A stretch of 64,000 nt of DNA from Nageia nagi. Taxonomy: Eukaryota > Pinophyta. Where the stretch lies: positions 203,484,001 through 203,548,000 of the forward strand of contig JBITNC010000001.1 in assembly GCA_050084985.1 (NCBI GenBank), given 5' to 3'. Made by a program: the position numbers and the translations under genes. This document shows, piece by piece, positions 11,601 through 23,536 of this stretch (positions are counted from its first letter, which is position 1; the number at the start of each line of letters is the position of its first letter). A model generated the notes under the pieces. The model was not told the origin of the DNA and made no database searches. It saw only the letters and a program-made list of their open reading frames with translations.

Positions 11601-13607
11601 ATATTCTTTAAGATACCAAGGAAGGGAGGTAGGCATAAAGAGGACCTAAAATCCTCTTGAGGTCCATAAAAATTATTTGTATGATATGCTATATTATTAA
11701 ATTCATTTTGCATCATGGTCATAAAAATAAAAAGGGATTTTCCTGATCCTTAAATGCTATACCATTCCTAGTAATCGACCCATTCTACATTGATCCTTGG
11801 AAAGATGCTTGATAAAAGATGATGAATACTCGATAAAGATGTATTCAAGATTGATAGAGGTGTTTCAACAATGAGTAAAAGATGTCTTAATGGATAAATT
11901 GCTATGGCATGGCTTGTAAATAGGACCCATTTATGCTTTAATGAAGTTACACACCTATTTGTATCCTAATATCATTTGTAAATGTTATTTTTTCCCCTGT
12001 ATTAGCTTATGGTTGCAATATTTAATGAAATTTAGTTTCATGAAGTTTTAATAATGAATGGATGATTTTATGAGATTCCTTAGTTAAGAAATAGATGTAT
12101 CTTATTAATTCAATATTTATTATTTCTCTTTCTAAAAATATTAATGAATACATGTTGTAATTGAATAGAGTTATACAATACCATCATGTTTTCATGACAT
12201 CTAATATGAATAAAATATAGTATTTAGCTAACAAAAGATCATTTGATTTAATATAAATAAATAAAATATTGTTGACCAAGTATGTTTAAAAAGATATCTA
12301 AATTTAAGAGATCAATAAGGTCAATAACCCTAATAAACCCCAATGGATTGGAAAAGATCCCAACATAGAATTATAGTTCCAAATTGAGGTTTGGAATAAA
12401 TCAGGAAATGTTAGGGATCCCTGGGATCAAAATGGGAATGAATGGGTCAATTGGGAACTAATGGAATAGTTTGAAATCCTATGGGAACACTTGAGAACAC
12501 TTTGGTAGTTAAAAAGGTATTGGATTGACATGAAAGAAAGGGTATTAAGGAAAAACCTAAGGAACTAAGTTGACTAAAAGAAACTTTTGTATGGATTTAG
12601 TAACAAATGAAAATGGTGTGGAATATTCATTAGTTGAATATTTCTTACTAAATGAAGTTTCAAAAGAATATTCCTTGAAGTATGGACCACTTTGCGTTGC
12701 ACTCCCTTAATAGCAGTAGTTGAATTTAGTGTCATCTTAATCTACATTACCAAATAATAATATGAAAACTTTTATAAATTCATATTAATTACATATATGT
12801 GTGGGATATTTTTAAATATACATATCTCTTGTGGATTTCTCAACAAATTATTTTGAGTCTTCCTACATATGATATCATATCATTAGGATATGGGTGATTT
12901 TTACTTTATAACCTTGCTTAAAATAAATTAAACTCTACAAACCACTTGAGGGTATTATTTTGATACCCATGGATCCTCAAGATATGGGCATGAGCATTAT
13001 AGATTCCATGGTGAGCCTAGCCAATAGATATGGGCAAGCTAGTTTCTCATATCCTTGATAGGGTATTAGATGAGGATATCAATTGATAAAACTATGGTTA
13101 TTGGGTGAAGGTAATTTAGTAGTCATACTAATTGTAGTTAAGAACATAAGAGTATGAATATTTTTCCATAGGTGATGATATTTCTCACTCAAAAGGGAGT
13201 TTTCCTAGGATAAACTATCTACTTCTATGATTCAAAGGGGTATCATCGAGTGAGGATGTGGAACCTAGTGGATGTACATTCTCTTGGGTGATATAGGCCC
13301 TAAGTAGGAAACCACTAGTTTGTGTCCAAAATGTTTGATGCACAATTCATGAAGTGGAAATGGTGGGGTCACATTTAATACATCTTCTCAATGGGATGAA
13401 CATTGTGGAGTGAATGCTAGAATGGATTTAATTAAGTAGATAATTTGGTCTTTATCCAATCTTATCATGTGGGTGCTAGCTAGCTAGCAACATTGACAAG
13501 ATCATGTGGATTGTCTGAATCCATTCCTATATCTTTTGAGTGTTTAAATTAAAAAAAAAAATAGTTCTCAAATTTAGGGTTTTGGATGTTTAGAATAAGA
13601 GGATGCA
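8694..13607 (+). repeat. E1 3' LTR, complete (~4.9 kb)
   Basis: Starts TGTAACGACC after the polypurine tract and ends GGATGCA, giving TG...CA ends and 4914 bp, very long for a plant LTR. 9624-13607 repeats 1-3857. It holds a TATA box, the 120-bp block missing from the 5' copy, and the GCTAGC palindrome at about 13477-13490. ORFs inside it (10148-10339, 10308-10631, 10984-11211) show no known domain and are not conserved in frame in the other LTR. Confidence 0.9.
9497..9505 (+). promoter_or_regulatory. E1 LTR TATA box
   Basis: TATAAATAG in the U3-like part of the 3' LTR, followed by an A-rich stretch and a T-rich segment. This is typical of the pol II core promoter at the U3/R border. The matching place in the 5' LTR is outside the window. 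Confidence 0.55.
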
Positions 13608-13788
13608 TTATAAAAAACCCATGACTAATAGGATCATCATTATTTGATTGATAGTAATATCACATTTTAAGCTATAAGTCATCATATTTGGGAAGGGTGA
13701 TATTATGTTTTAGTCTATATATAATCTATTTCCTATAATAAATTCAATTCACTTCTTATAGAATGAATACTATTAGGAGTTATCAAAT

Positions 13789-13800
13789 ACACACACACAT

Positions 13801-13880
<80 letters not shown>
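13789..13880. repeat. (AC)n(AT)n microsatellite
   Basis: A compound dinucleotide run, AC repeats with two short interruptions to about 13830, then about 25 AT units. It starts about 180 bp after the end of E1. The antisense ORF 13783-13998 owes its Tyr/Ile and Cys/Val runs to this repeat. Confidence 0.95.
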
Positions 13881-13883
<3 letters not shown>

Positions 13884-16589
13884 GATCCATTGGATATATT
13901 TCTTGAGATGTATCTAGACTAGACAAGCATGTAAGATCATATTTTGAATCAAGAAAATATAGTATTTTGTAAATAAGAGTGAGATTTTTTGGATTCATCC
14001 CTATAAATATTATCTATACATATTTTAGGGTTGCACCATTGATTATGCTATATCATCATTTTATGAGAAGGGGTGAATAAATCTTTAGTTTCATTATGTT
14101 GTTCTAAAGTTTCAACACTTATTCTTTTAAACCACATACAAGTTATCTTGAATTGTTTTATGATGATTCAATATCTAAGAACTATTTTATGGCCTCAAAA
14201 ATAGAATTTCATTATAGATGTAAAAATTACAAATTTCATGTAAGTAACTATATGGTTATTATGTAGCTATGAACCTATGCTTCATTTGAGATGATAAAGA
14301 GGCTTTTTACCCATCCTTGTTATGGTATTTAGAATAACAAACACCATGAGTAATCAAGCATGGTATTAATTATGGTTTTAATCCTAAATTATTCCACTTT
14401 ATAAAGCATATTAGAAGTGTGTATTTTTCAATTTTTGAGTCATTTTAAAATAAAATACCTTCAATTGTGGGATTTAGGTTTACACCTCAGACTCAACTCA
14501 GTGCAAGGTTGTGTGGACTCCTCCTTACCTCTTTCTTTACAAAATATTTAATATTTGTATTAATATTTGAGTGGATTTTATTACCCCTTTCCTAGTTATA
14601 CTAATCCATGTAGTGTCCCTTATCGTTTTGTCAAAAGATTCCATTATTATAATTAGGAATTTGTTTAAATTCTTTTGTTAAACCTATGAATGGATTTCTC
14701 TATTAAGAAAATGGAAATATATTATGTGTCTTTATATTATGATAATGATTATTATTTTCCTAATTGGATTAAATGGATTAATATTATGGAAATTTTTGTA
14801 AAATTTTAAGGTATGAATTGATTGATTTTGAATAAAGAGTACCTTAGCAAGATAGATATAAATGATCTACCAATTTAATCTTCAAATTAAACATTGAATA
14901 TTTATGTGTGGATTTGAGAATACATTATAATTCATATTATTTTATGGATATGAATTATTAAATTGATAAATAGATTATGTCATGAAATTTTTCTTTGACT
15001 TATGATTTAATAATTTGACTCCATGATTGAGGATGATAGGTAGTCTTTAATAAGACTTAAATCCTATCGAGATCAATAATAGAGTATTTAATTATCACTT
15101 TTAGATTGAAACTATTTGGTATATTTATTTAATCAAATGTATTTGGATTGAGGTATGATGCATCTAAGAGTAGGATTCATACCATTCATTGAAAAAGTAT
15201 TTTCTCAATCCTCAACATACTCTTAACCTAATCCTATTACTACAACCTATAAGCCTTGGTTCTCTTAGATGTACATGTGAAGATGGAAATGCCAAGCCTT
15301 GAAGAATCATCAAATGTGCAAGAATGATTTTAATACCTCTTGTAATATAGTTGACCATTTTGATAACTTTTAACATGCACTATTATCATTTGTAAACCTA
15401 AGAAATTCTATATGTTAATTGTACGGAAACTCAATTATGGAAAAATGTATTTTATGTAAACAAGGTCTACTATTTGTATGTACCCTTGTTGTATTTTGAT
15501 ATATATAGTAAAATATTTATGTGAGATCAAAAATGTAATATTTGGGAATTCATAATTATAGCATGAATTATATCATGACCTAATTAATGATTAGGGTTAC
15601 TATTTATCTTGTTGTAATTATAAGATCTTATTTTGAAATAAAGGATATGTTTGATACATTTTTTAAATTTGATTCCTTTTAAATTTGAAAAAAAAAATGA
15701 TAGAAGTAAAATGAAAGGATTTTAAAATAATATATTAAGTCAAATAATTAATATAAAATATTTTGATTTTTTTAGATTTGAGTACATTAGTTTATTATGA
15801 AAATGCTAATCTCACTTTATGTAATAGTATGATATGAACTTAGAAGAAGATACATCTTGGTTCAACATAGTTACAAACAAATGAGACTTAACCAAGTTTG
15901 ATTAAAGATTATCTAAGGGATCATTATGTTTGAAATTATTGTAAACATAAATAATGGGTTTAGTACCCTAAGAAAGAATAATGTTGGGAATATAACCCTA
16001 GAATAATAATAAGGTTTTTGCAAATGAAATAATTGGCTATGCATACTAATAAATGACCTAATAAATCTAAGTTAATTTTTAAAAACTTATCGATCATTAG
16101 ATGACTAGGAATTTTGATGTCAAAAGAAATTAAATAAAATTTTATTTTCATAAGCTTGTAAAGTTACAAAGAGAATCTTAACCAAAAATATTCCTTAAGG
16201 AATACTTTATGCCACACTACCTTGTTAAGAGTAACTGCCTTTATAAGTTTCTCAAGAATTTTTATTATTATTTTGCTAATGTTATACTTTCAAAGTATTA
16301 TTCTTTTTATCTCATCATGCATATGAGATAGTTAAAATAAGATATTCATGTATATTCTATGTTGTATTTTCGAATAAGTATTGATTTGTATTTTCTCATG
16401 CACTCTTGATAGAATTACTACCATTGTTTAAATATGTTTAAATGTTAATATTTCAATTGATGCATAATGAGATGTGATTTTTTTAATACAAGGATTTAGA
16501 TTGTAATACACCCTGTTGCTTATATCATTCAAACATGAAAACCTAGAAGACCAATAATTGGTTTGGGACCAATTATCTCTAGGAATGAT
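13881..16589. other. Unassigned AT-rich spacer
   Basis: About 2.7 kb with no coding motif I recognise on either strand; the single antisense ORF at 15960-16151 is not convincing. A short G/C-richer stretch lies near 14465-14530. 15141-15235 holds partly complementary pieces (GATTGAGGTATGATGC and TCAATCCTCAACATAC). TGTAATACACCCTG at about 16503 looks like an LTR start, but the sequence after it does not match E1. It could be an eroded LTR or ordinary intergenic DNA. Confidence 0.4.
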
Positions 16590-16723
16590 AGTGTGGGGGT
16601 GATTTTTACTTTATAACTTTTGAAATAAAATGAATAAAAAAAATAAACCACTTGAGGATATTAATTTAGTATTGATGGATCCCTAAGATATAAGCATAAG
16701 AATACCAAAAAATATGGTGGATC
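16590..16723 (+). repeat. E2 5' LTR fragment, left of C1
   Basis: Matches the E1 LTR at about 12890-13020: GGGTGATTTTTACTTTATAAC, then AACCACTTGAGG, a T-rich gap, GGATCC-like and ATGGTGG blocks. It ends at GGATC, directly before copia element C1, and continues at 23537. The left end is poorly defined. Confidence 0.7.
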
Positions 16724-18115
16724 TAAAGGTATTTAATATTATATGGTTTGAATTATGACGAAATTTTGAATGCCAATGACTACTAACCTCCTATACTATC
16801 CACCTAATATTACACCTATTAGATTTAGTATGTTATAGAACCATATCTAAGTGTTGAAAACTCAGGATCTTATACTTTGATTAAGATAGATATTATTTTG
16901 TACTCCTTCACTAATGCCCATACCCTTCTATGATTTTGTGGGAACTTCATTTATATTTCTAACACTCATACTACTTTCTCTAATTTTGTGCACACATCAT
17001 TTATATTTCTACATGGATCTACAATCTGTGAGTTCACATGGAGCCTTCTACACTTCACTTTCTTTTTGTATAAATAGGGACCTTAATTTCCATTCTAAAA
17101 AGAGAATTCTTATTGAAGTAATGTTATACTATGATTTTGAATCTAGAATATAAAGCATTCATATTTGATTTGTAATACCTCATGGGTATGTGGCATGTAT
17201 TCTCTTTTCAAAGTTTGTATGCATGAGAAATACTTATAGATCTTCTGTTACTAATCCAAGGTGATATTTCTCTATTTGGGGTCATTTTAATTTGTGGGTA
17301 CTTATTTACATTCCCATATTTGAGAAAATAGTTTTGTTATTTTGTAATTTATCAAACTACCTTTATTTGGATCAATTTGCTTTCAGAGGCTAGATCTTTT
17401 TATGTAGATATATATTTTGTATGATTCCTTCTTAGTTATATTGCTTGTTGTAATACATTTTTAACCATATACTCCTTTCCATCATTATTAATGGAACACA
17501 CTTAGAAATACTAAAATGCAAAACTTACCTTTTCTATAATCTTTGTCAGTGAGCCTTGTTAAATCTTTTTACTTATAGTTCTCTTTTGAACCCTCCATCC
17601 ATCATAAAATTATTTTGAACCCTCATCATTAGATATAGCATTTCTTATTGATCATTTTGATGGGTGATAGTGATAGTTTTTTTTAAGAACCACATAAGTT
17701 ATAGGATTTAGATGTTTTCTTACCATTGCTATCATCATCACATTTCAAACTATGGGTTCTAGGTTTTTTTATTTTCTTAGAGATCTAACATACCCTAGCA
17801 CTCCAAAACCTACCAAAACTATGGTATTTCTAAATTTCAATATTTTTGGAATTCTTGACAACTCTATTTCCAACACTTTCTTTTCTTTAATAGTTTTTTT
17901 ACTTTTTCAAATATCTAACTTATCCTCTCCCATCAAATTCCTCTAAAACTTTGATCAAATTTTATGATATCATATCTTGGATCCTTAAGCCTCATAAACC
18001 ATCATTTGGATTTATAACTCTTATCTTGAATTTATTTAATTCAAATTATTCAATTTGTATTAGAGCATTGGACTATTATTTATCAACTTATAGTTGATAA
18101 ACTTCAAATTCTTCA
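16724..18115 (+). repeat. C1 5' LTR
   Basis: 1392 bp, paired with 22151-23536. Starts TAAAGGTATTTAAT (TG in the other copy) and ends CTTCA before the PBS. Long shared blocks include TTTAGTATGTTATAG, a TATAAATAGGGACCTTGATT-like promoter and the TCATTTTGATGGGT region. ORFs 16914-17153 and 17752-17946 are not coding. Confidence 0.9.
17069..17077 (+). promoter_or_regulatory. C1 LTR TATA box
   Basis: TATAAATAG, with TATAAATAGGGACC also conserved in the 3' LTR at 22496-22504. Conservation between two decayed LTRs and position in the first third fit the element's core promoter. Confidence 0.6.
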
Positions 18116-18116
18116 A

Positions 18117-18130
18117 TTGGTATCAAAGCC
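18117..18130 (+). other. C1 primer-binding site (tRNA-iMet type)
   Basis: TTGGTATCAAAGCC begins two bases after the LTR end and matches the initiator tRNA-Met 3' end with one change. Confidence 0.8.
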
Positions 18131-18189
18131 ATCTAGTATTTTGGGTTAAATAAATCTAAAGAATGGAAATTATTTAGAGTTACAAATCC

Positions 18190-19060
18190 TTATGTTTAGT
18201 GGATAACACTATGAATATTGGAGCATTTAGATACACACCTTTCTCATCTCATAAGATTTATGAAATCTTATTTCTTAGGGATATGTTGAGCCTAATGCTA
18301 TAGCCTTTGCTGCACTTACAACAGATGAAAGAAAGGAGCTCTTGGAAACCCAAAAAGAAGGATGTTAAAGATTTTTTTCTATATAAAGAGGGATCAATGT
18401 TAAAATATTCTCTAATATTGTAGAATGTAAGTCATCCAAATTTTCATGAGACACTCTTGAGTGTGACTACAAAGGATCATCTAGAGTTAGAGTAGCTAAG
18501 CTATAGTTTTTGCAAAGGGAGTTTGAATTTCATTGAATGGGAGATGCTAAGAATATTGAAATATTTATGAATAGAGTTTAAGATTTTCTTAATGCACTTC
18601 ATTCATATTATGAGCAACTAGGTGACACCAATATTATTTAGAAGGTATTTATAATCCTTCCCCAAAATTTTGATCCTCTCAGCACTACAATTATGGCGTT
18701 TAGGGACTTAACTCACTCTCCTAAAATTGTTTAGAATCCTACAAACATATGAGCACAAACTTCAAGATAGAGCTAAGAACTTGTAATAAGCATTCCAACA
18801 TAAAATTTTGATGAATGATTAACCTTCTAATTCCTCTAGTTTAGAATCTAGTTTAAGATACTATTACAAAGGTCATGATGATAGAGGACATGGAAGAAGC
18901 GATCATGGTAGAGGAAGAGGCAAACTAGTTCATAGAAGCTAGAGCTCTAATACCTAATATTAGTACTTATATAGAAATGATGGTCACTTAGAGTATCAAT
19001 GTTGGTAGAAGAAGAGGCAACATAAAACTAAATATAGTGAAGAATAAAGTGATGGTAATA
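18190..19060 (+). pseudogene. C1 gag with zinc knuckle (broken)
   Basis: Copia gag remnant. The N-terminal two thirds are highly eroded. Gly/Arg/His-rich text near 18860-18935 is typical of the linker before a nucleocapsid. A zinc-knuckle remnant at about 18960-19010 reads YLYRNDGHLEYQCW: the first Cys pair is lost while the His and last Cys remain. Several stops. The short region between PBS and protease fits gag length in copia elements. Confidence 0.6.
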
Positions 19061-19079
19061 ATATCTTCCTCAACCATAA

Positions 19080-20300
19080 TAACTTTGAATTTATTAATGA
19101 CTATATTTGGTATCTAGATAGTGGGTATTCAAATTATATGATTGGGAACAAAATTTTGTTTACTTAAATTGAAGAAAATGCTTCTATTAAAGTATGGTTT
19201 ATTAATAATAATCAAAATGATAATATCAAAAAGGGTATTATTGCTTTTAAAGAAAAATCTAGCAAGATCATGCATATGCATGATACATTATATGTTCCTT
19301 GCTTGACGCATAATTTCCTTATCATTGGAAAAATGTGCTTGAAATATTATTATTTAGTATTTAGAAAGAAAAATTGCACCATCACTAATAAGGATAACAA
19401 GTAGGTTATTACAATGATTTTTGTGTTTGATAATCATATGTATATGTTGAGGATGAATTCAGCTACAGTTAAAGTTTTTAAATCCACCATTGAACTTGCT
19501 TGATTGTGGCATCATAGATATGATCACATCAACTTCAACTCACTCCATGTATTTACTAAGCTTGTGAGAGGTATGCCAACCATCTCACAACCTCTTAATA
19601 CTTTATGTGAGATTTACATTTCTAGGAAATAACATGTGGAGAAATTTCCCTCCCATCCACACCACACAAAGGCACCTTTGGAGTTGGTACATACTGATAT
19701 TTACAAACCTATGTAGACTCCCATCTTGGTCAAGTGTAGGTATATGATTATTTTTAGTGATGATTATTCTCAAATTAGTTGGTTTTATTTGTTGTAGGTC
19801 AAATCATATTCTTTTGAAACTATTATCAAGTTCAAGGCACTTATTAAGAAGTAGTTCCACTATCACCTCAAGAAATTCTAAAAAGACCATGGTGGTGAAT
19901 TCATTTCAAATGAGTGCAAAGAATTCTTCTAAAAACATGTGGTAAAACAATAATATACCACTACTTACACTCCATAAAATAATGGAGTAGTTGAGAACAA
20001 GAATCAAACTATCCTAAAATGGCCTAGAGCATGCTCAAGGAGATGGGCATGGAAAATAAATTATGGATGAAAGTTTTGCACACTGTTATCTACATTTTGA
20101 ATCACTACCCAACCAAGGTCATGCAACATTAAAACCCCTATGAGGCTTATTTTTGCAAGAAACCTAATCTCTTTCACCTCCAAATATTTGAATCTACCTA
20201 TTATGTGCATGTGCTCAAGGAAAATAGAAATAAATTGGATGAAAAATCCATCAAATATATCTTTGTGGGATACTATGATGAGTTAAAATCCTATCAATGC
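19080..20300 (+). pseudogene. C1 protease and integrase (broken)
   Basis: The protease active site WYLDSGYSNYM is readable at about 19108-19140, keeping the D-S-G catalytic triplet. The LYVPCLTHNFLIIGKM block follows near 19290-19335. The pre-integrase zinc-binding block begins LWHHRYDHINFNSLH near 19503. The integrase core has HTDIYKPM near 19690 (first Asp), KDHGGEFISNECKEF near 19880 (second Asp) and NNGVVENKNQTIL near 19978 (Glu). Stops and frame changes throughout. The antisense-free ORF at 19757-19945 is partly out of frame. Confidence 0.85.
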
Positions 20301-20639
20301 TATGATCATGTTTCCCAAAAGTTGCATATTAGTTAGGATTTGTTTTTTTATGAAGGGGGCATACAAGAATAATTTTGATGCCCCAACATCAATTTGATGT
20401 CTAAAGACTCTAGTGCTAATGATCCATCTAAGTCATTGAATCCTACCCACCCTATCCAACCAAACCACCTTGTGGTTGCAACTCCAACTCCTTCTAAGCA
20501 AAGGATTTTCAAAGATCATCTAAAATCTCAAATGTTGGGAAAATATTTTAGCTAAAGAGTGACCCAAGAAAAAGCAAGGGGGGGTGATCAAAACACCTAT
20601 TATACCTTGATATCATATTCTCTTTTTAAGCCTTCAAAC

Positions 20640-21500
20640 TTCCAAGAAGCTATGAAAAATGAAGAATTAAAGAAGGCCATGAAGGATGAAATTTAATAGA
20701 TCCAAAATATTGAATCTTGGGAGTTTATCCCTCCTCCAATGAACCTAAATGTTATTGGATTCAAATGGGTTTATAAGTTTAAGCACAATGTTGATGGTAG
20801 TATTTCTAAATATAAGGCTTGATTATTAGCTAAGGTATATGTTTAGAAGTAAGAACTTAATTATGAAGAGACTTTTGCACCAGTACCAAAATTAAGATAG
20901 TCCACTCTCTTATTACTTAAGCATCACATATTGATAGATGTCAAGTTTTCCTTCCTTAATGGAGATTTAAAGGAAGAAGTGTAATTTAATCAAACTTAAG
21001 GATTCATAATTGATAGCTATGAAGATAAAGTGTACTAACTAAACAAATATCTCTATATTCTCAAGAAGGTAGCAAGAGCATGATATTCTAGGATTGATAC
21101 CTACTTCCATTTGAATGGTTATCAAACATACTCCATGGAAGCTACCTTGTACACTAAGGTATCTAACCATGATTTCATCATAATTTATTTGTATGTAAAT
21201 GATGTTATCTTTATGAGTACTTCCTCTTCCATGCTACATACATTCAAAACTACCATGATTAAGGAGTTTGAGATTCATGATTTGGGTGATATGTAATATT
21301 TTTTTGGCACATAAGTTCAACAGTCCTCCTTTGGCATCTTCATCACTTAGTCCAAGTATGCTGATGATATGCTTTCTAGGTTTTCCATGAAGGATTACAA
21401 ACTTGTTGACACTCTAGTTGTGCTTGGTACCAAACTCATCAAGGAGGATTATACTCCTCTTGTAGTTTCCACCTTTTACCAATCACTTGTTGGTAGTTTG
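20640..21500 (+). pseudogene. C1 reverse transcriptase (broken)
   Basis: Copia RT. Begins ESWEFIPPPMNLNVIGFKW (about 20712-20768) and YKFKHNVDGSISKYKA. EETFAPVPKL lies near 20858-20893, DVKFSFLNGDLKEEV near 20937-20983. The active-site block YLYVNDVIFMS is at about 21187-21220, where the first Asp of the usual Y-x-D-D box is Asn, so polymerase activity would be lost. FEIHDLGDM follows. 20300-20640 is the variable integrase-RT linker. Confidence 0.87.
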
Positions 21501-21639
21501 ACGTACCTTATAGTTACATGATCAAACATCATATATGTAGTTAATCTTGTGGCTAGATTCATGAAATCTTCACATGAATCTCATTAGAAAGTAGCTAAGA
21601 AGATCCTTTGATATGTCAATGGTACCAAAAAATTTAGTC

Positions 21640-22085
21640 TATGGTGTAAATTCTCTGATTTTGACATGCTTGAGGCCTACATTGATGCTAATTAGGCCAA
21701 AAGCCTTGATGATAGGAAAAGCACCTCTATATATGATTTTTTAGTTTTTAAATTACTTATCTCATGGAATAGTAAGAAGTAACAAATAATTTCTCTTTCC
21801 ACTATGAAATTAGAATGCATGGTTGCCTCCTCTCATTATAATCAAGACATTTGGATGGTTCAGTTATTTGATGAATTGGTTTTGGCACTTCCCCTACCCA
21901 TTCCCATTTATTGTGATAACACCAACACCATTTCTATAATCAAGAACCTGGTGTTTCATAGTAAGAGCAAGCATATTGATATTCAACATTATTTTATGTG
22001 AGACCTAGTGATTGATGGATTTGTTGAATTCATATTTTATAAGTTGGAGGATCAACTTGTAGACATTTTCACCAATTTTCTACCT
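21640..22085 (+). pseudogene. C1 RNase H (broken)
   Basis: Terminal copia RNase H. Blocks in order: AYIDAN near 21678, DRKSTSIYDFLVF near 21711, LISWNSKK, ISLSTMKLECMVASS near 21790-21833, IPIYCDNTNTISIIKN near 21901-21948 and SKHIDIQHYFM near 21970-22000. The open part 21804-22001 is real domain sequence. Stops within SKK/Q and the IDAN block disable it. Confidence 0.83.
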
Positions 22086-22138
22086 AAGGATTGATTCCTT
22101 AGTCATTGGCATCAACTTGGAATTCAACCCATTCACAT

Positions 22139-22150
22139 TAAGGGAGATTA
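22139..22150 (+). other. C1 polypurine tract
   Basis: TTAAGGGAGATTA directly precedes the 3' LTR TG. Purine-rich and in the expected place. Confidence 0.6.
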
Positions 22151-23536
22151 TGAAGTAATTTAATGTTCCATAGTTAGAATTATAATAAAATTTTGAATGC
22201 CAATAGTTACTAACTACCTTTACTATTTGCCTATTGTTACACCTAATAGATTTAGTATGTTATAGGATCATAGTTGAGTACTAAATACTCAAGATCTACT
22301 CTTTTGAATAATATAGACATGATTTTATACTCCTTCATGGATTTTGATCCTCTTCTTTGATTTTGTGGATGCTTCATTTATATTTTTGATGCCCATACTA
22401 CATCCTTTAATTTTATAGATGTGTTATTTAGGTTTATATGTGGATCTATAATTCATGAGTTCAAATGGAGCCTTATACACTCCATTTTCTTTTTGTATAA
22501 ATAGGGACCTTGATTCCCATTCTAAAAAAGGAATGCTTACTGAGGCAATGTTATGCTACCATTTTGACTCTATAATATAAATCATTCATATTTTCTCTAC
22601 AATACCTTATGGTTATATGGCATGTATTCTCTTTTCAATGCTTGTATGCATGAGAAATACTTATAGATATTCTATCACTAATCCAAGGTTATATTTATTT
22701 ATTTAGGGTCAATTTAGTTTGTGAGTACTTGTTTGCATTCCCATATTTGAGAAAATAGTTTTTTTATATTATGATTTGTTAAACTACCTTTATTTGGATT
22801 AGTTTATTTTTAGAGGTTAGATATTTCTATTTAGATATTTATTTTGTATTATTCCTTATTAGTTATATTGGTTATTGTAATACATTTCTAACCATGTGCT
22901 CTTTTCCATCATTATTTATAGAACACACTTAGAAATCCTAAAATAAAAAACCTACCTTTTCTATAGTCTTACTTAGTGAGCCTTATAATATTTTTTTACT
23001 TCTAGTTTGCTTTTAATCCTTTTGTCAATATTGAAAGTATTTATAACCTTCACCATTTGATAGAAGATTTTTTTAATCATTTTGATGGGTTATAGTTCTA
23101 GGTTTAATGAAGAATTTTATAAGTTATGGGCCTGAAACATTTTCCTCCCATTGTTGTCATCATTGCATTCCAAACTATGGATTCTACTTTATTGATTTTC
23201 CTAGAGATTCAAAAGATCTTAGCACTCCAAAACTTGTTGAAAATTTAGCATTTTAAAATTGCACTAATTTCAAACTTCTTCCAAAATCTATCTCTGGCAC
23301 TTTTTTTTCTTCAATGTTTACCAAAGATCTGACCTACCCTCACCCATCAAATTCCCATAGAACTCTAACCAAATTTTATGGATGGTATCAGAGCTTAGAT
23401 CCTTAAGTCTTCAAAATCATAATTTAGATTTAGAGCTCCTATATTGATCCTATTTGATTCAAATTATGCAATTGGTATCACAACATTGGGCTTTTTGTTT
23501 TTATCAACTTTTAGTTAATAAACCTCAAATTCTTTA
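22151..23536 (+). repeat. C1 3' LTR
   Basis: 1386 bp, co-linear with 16724-18115, starting TGAAGTAATTTAATG and ending TCTTTA (CA decayed to TA). TATAAATAGGGACCTTGATT at 22496. Followed by GGACC, the target duplication. Confidence 0.9.

Larger units (their letters stand above)
1..13607 (+). mobile_element. E1: Ty3/gypsy chromovirus with ~4.9 kb LTRs
   Basis: Nearly complete LTR retrotransposon whose 5' LTR runs off the left edge. Order: 5' LTR, initiator-Met-type PBS, gag, protease, RT, RNase H, integrase, chromodomain, polypurine tract, 3' LTR. Seen directly: the first 3.86 kb recurs at 9624-13607, with alternating identical blocks and small indels. Domain order PR-RT-RH-INT defines Ty3/gypsy, and a chromodomain after integrase defines a chromovirus; the LTR start TGTAACGACCC is of the Tekay/Del kind. 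The internal part is only about 4.8 kb, so the LTRs make up most of the element. Frames are broken throughout, so it cannot be autonomous. Clade assignment below chromovirus is inference. Confidence 0.9.
16724..23536 (+). mobile_element. C1: Ty1/copia element nested in E2 LTR
   Basis: Complete copia retrotransposon of 6813 bp: 5' LTR, PBS, gag with zinc knuckle, protease, integrase, RT, RNase H, polypurine tract, 3' LTR. Integrase before RT defines Ty1/copia. Flanks GGATC (16719-16723) and GGACC (23537-23541) look like a 5-bp target duplication with one transition. The E1-family LTR continues across the site, which proves insertion into E2. Many stops; not autonomous. Confidence 0.92.

Noticed and set aside
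13783-13998. ORF with long Tyr/Ile and Cys/Val runs
   Set aside because: Translation of an (AC)n(AT)n microsatellite.
16503-16590. TGTAATACACCCTG as the start of the E2 5' LTR
   Set aside because: The first bases resemble the E1 LTR start, but the next 80 bp do not align with E1. It would require a deletion of about 4 kb, so it was left unassigned.
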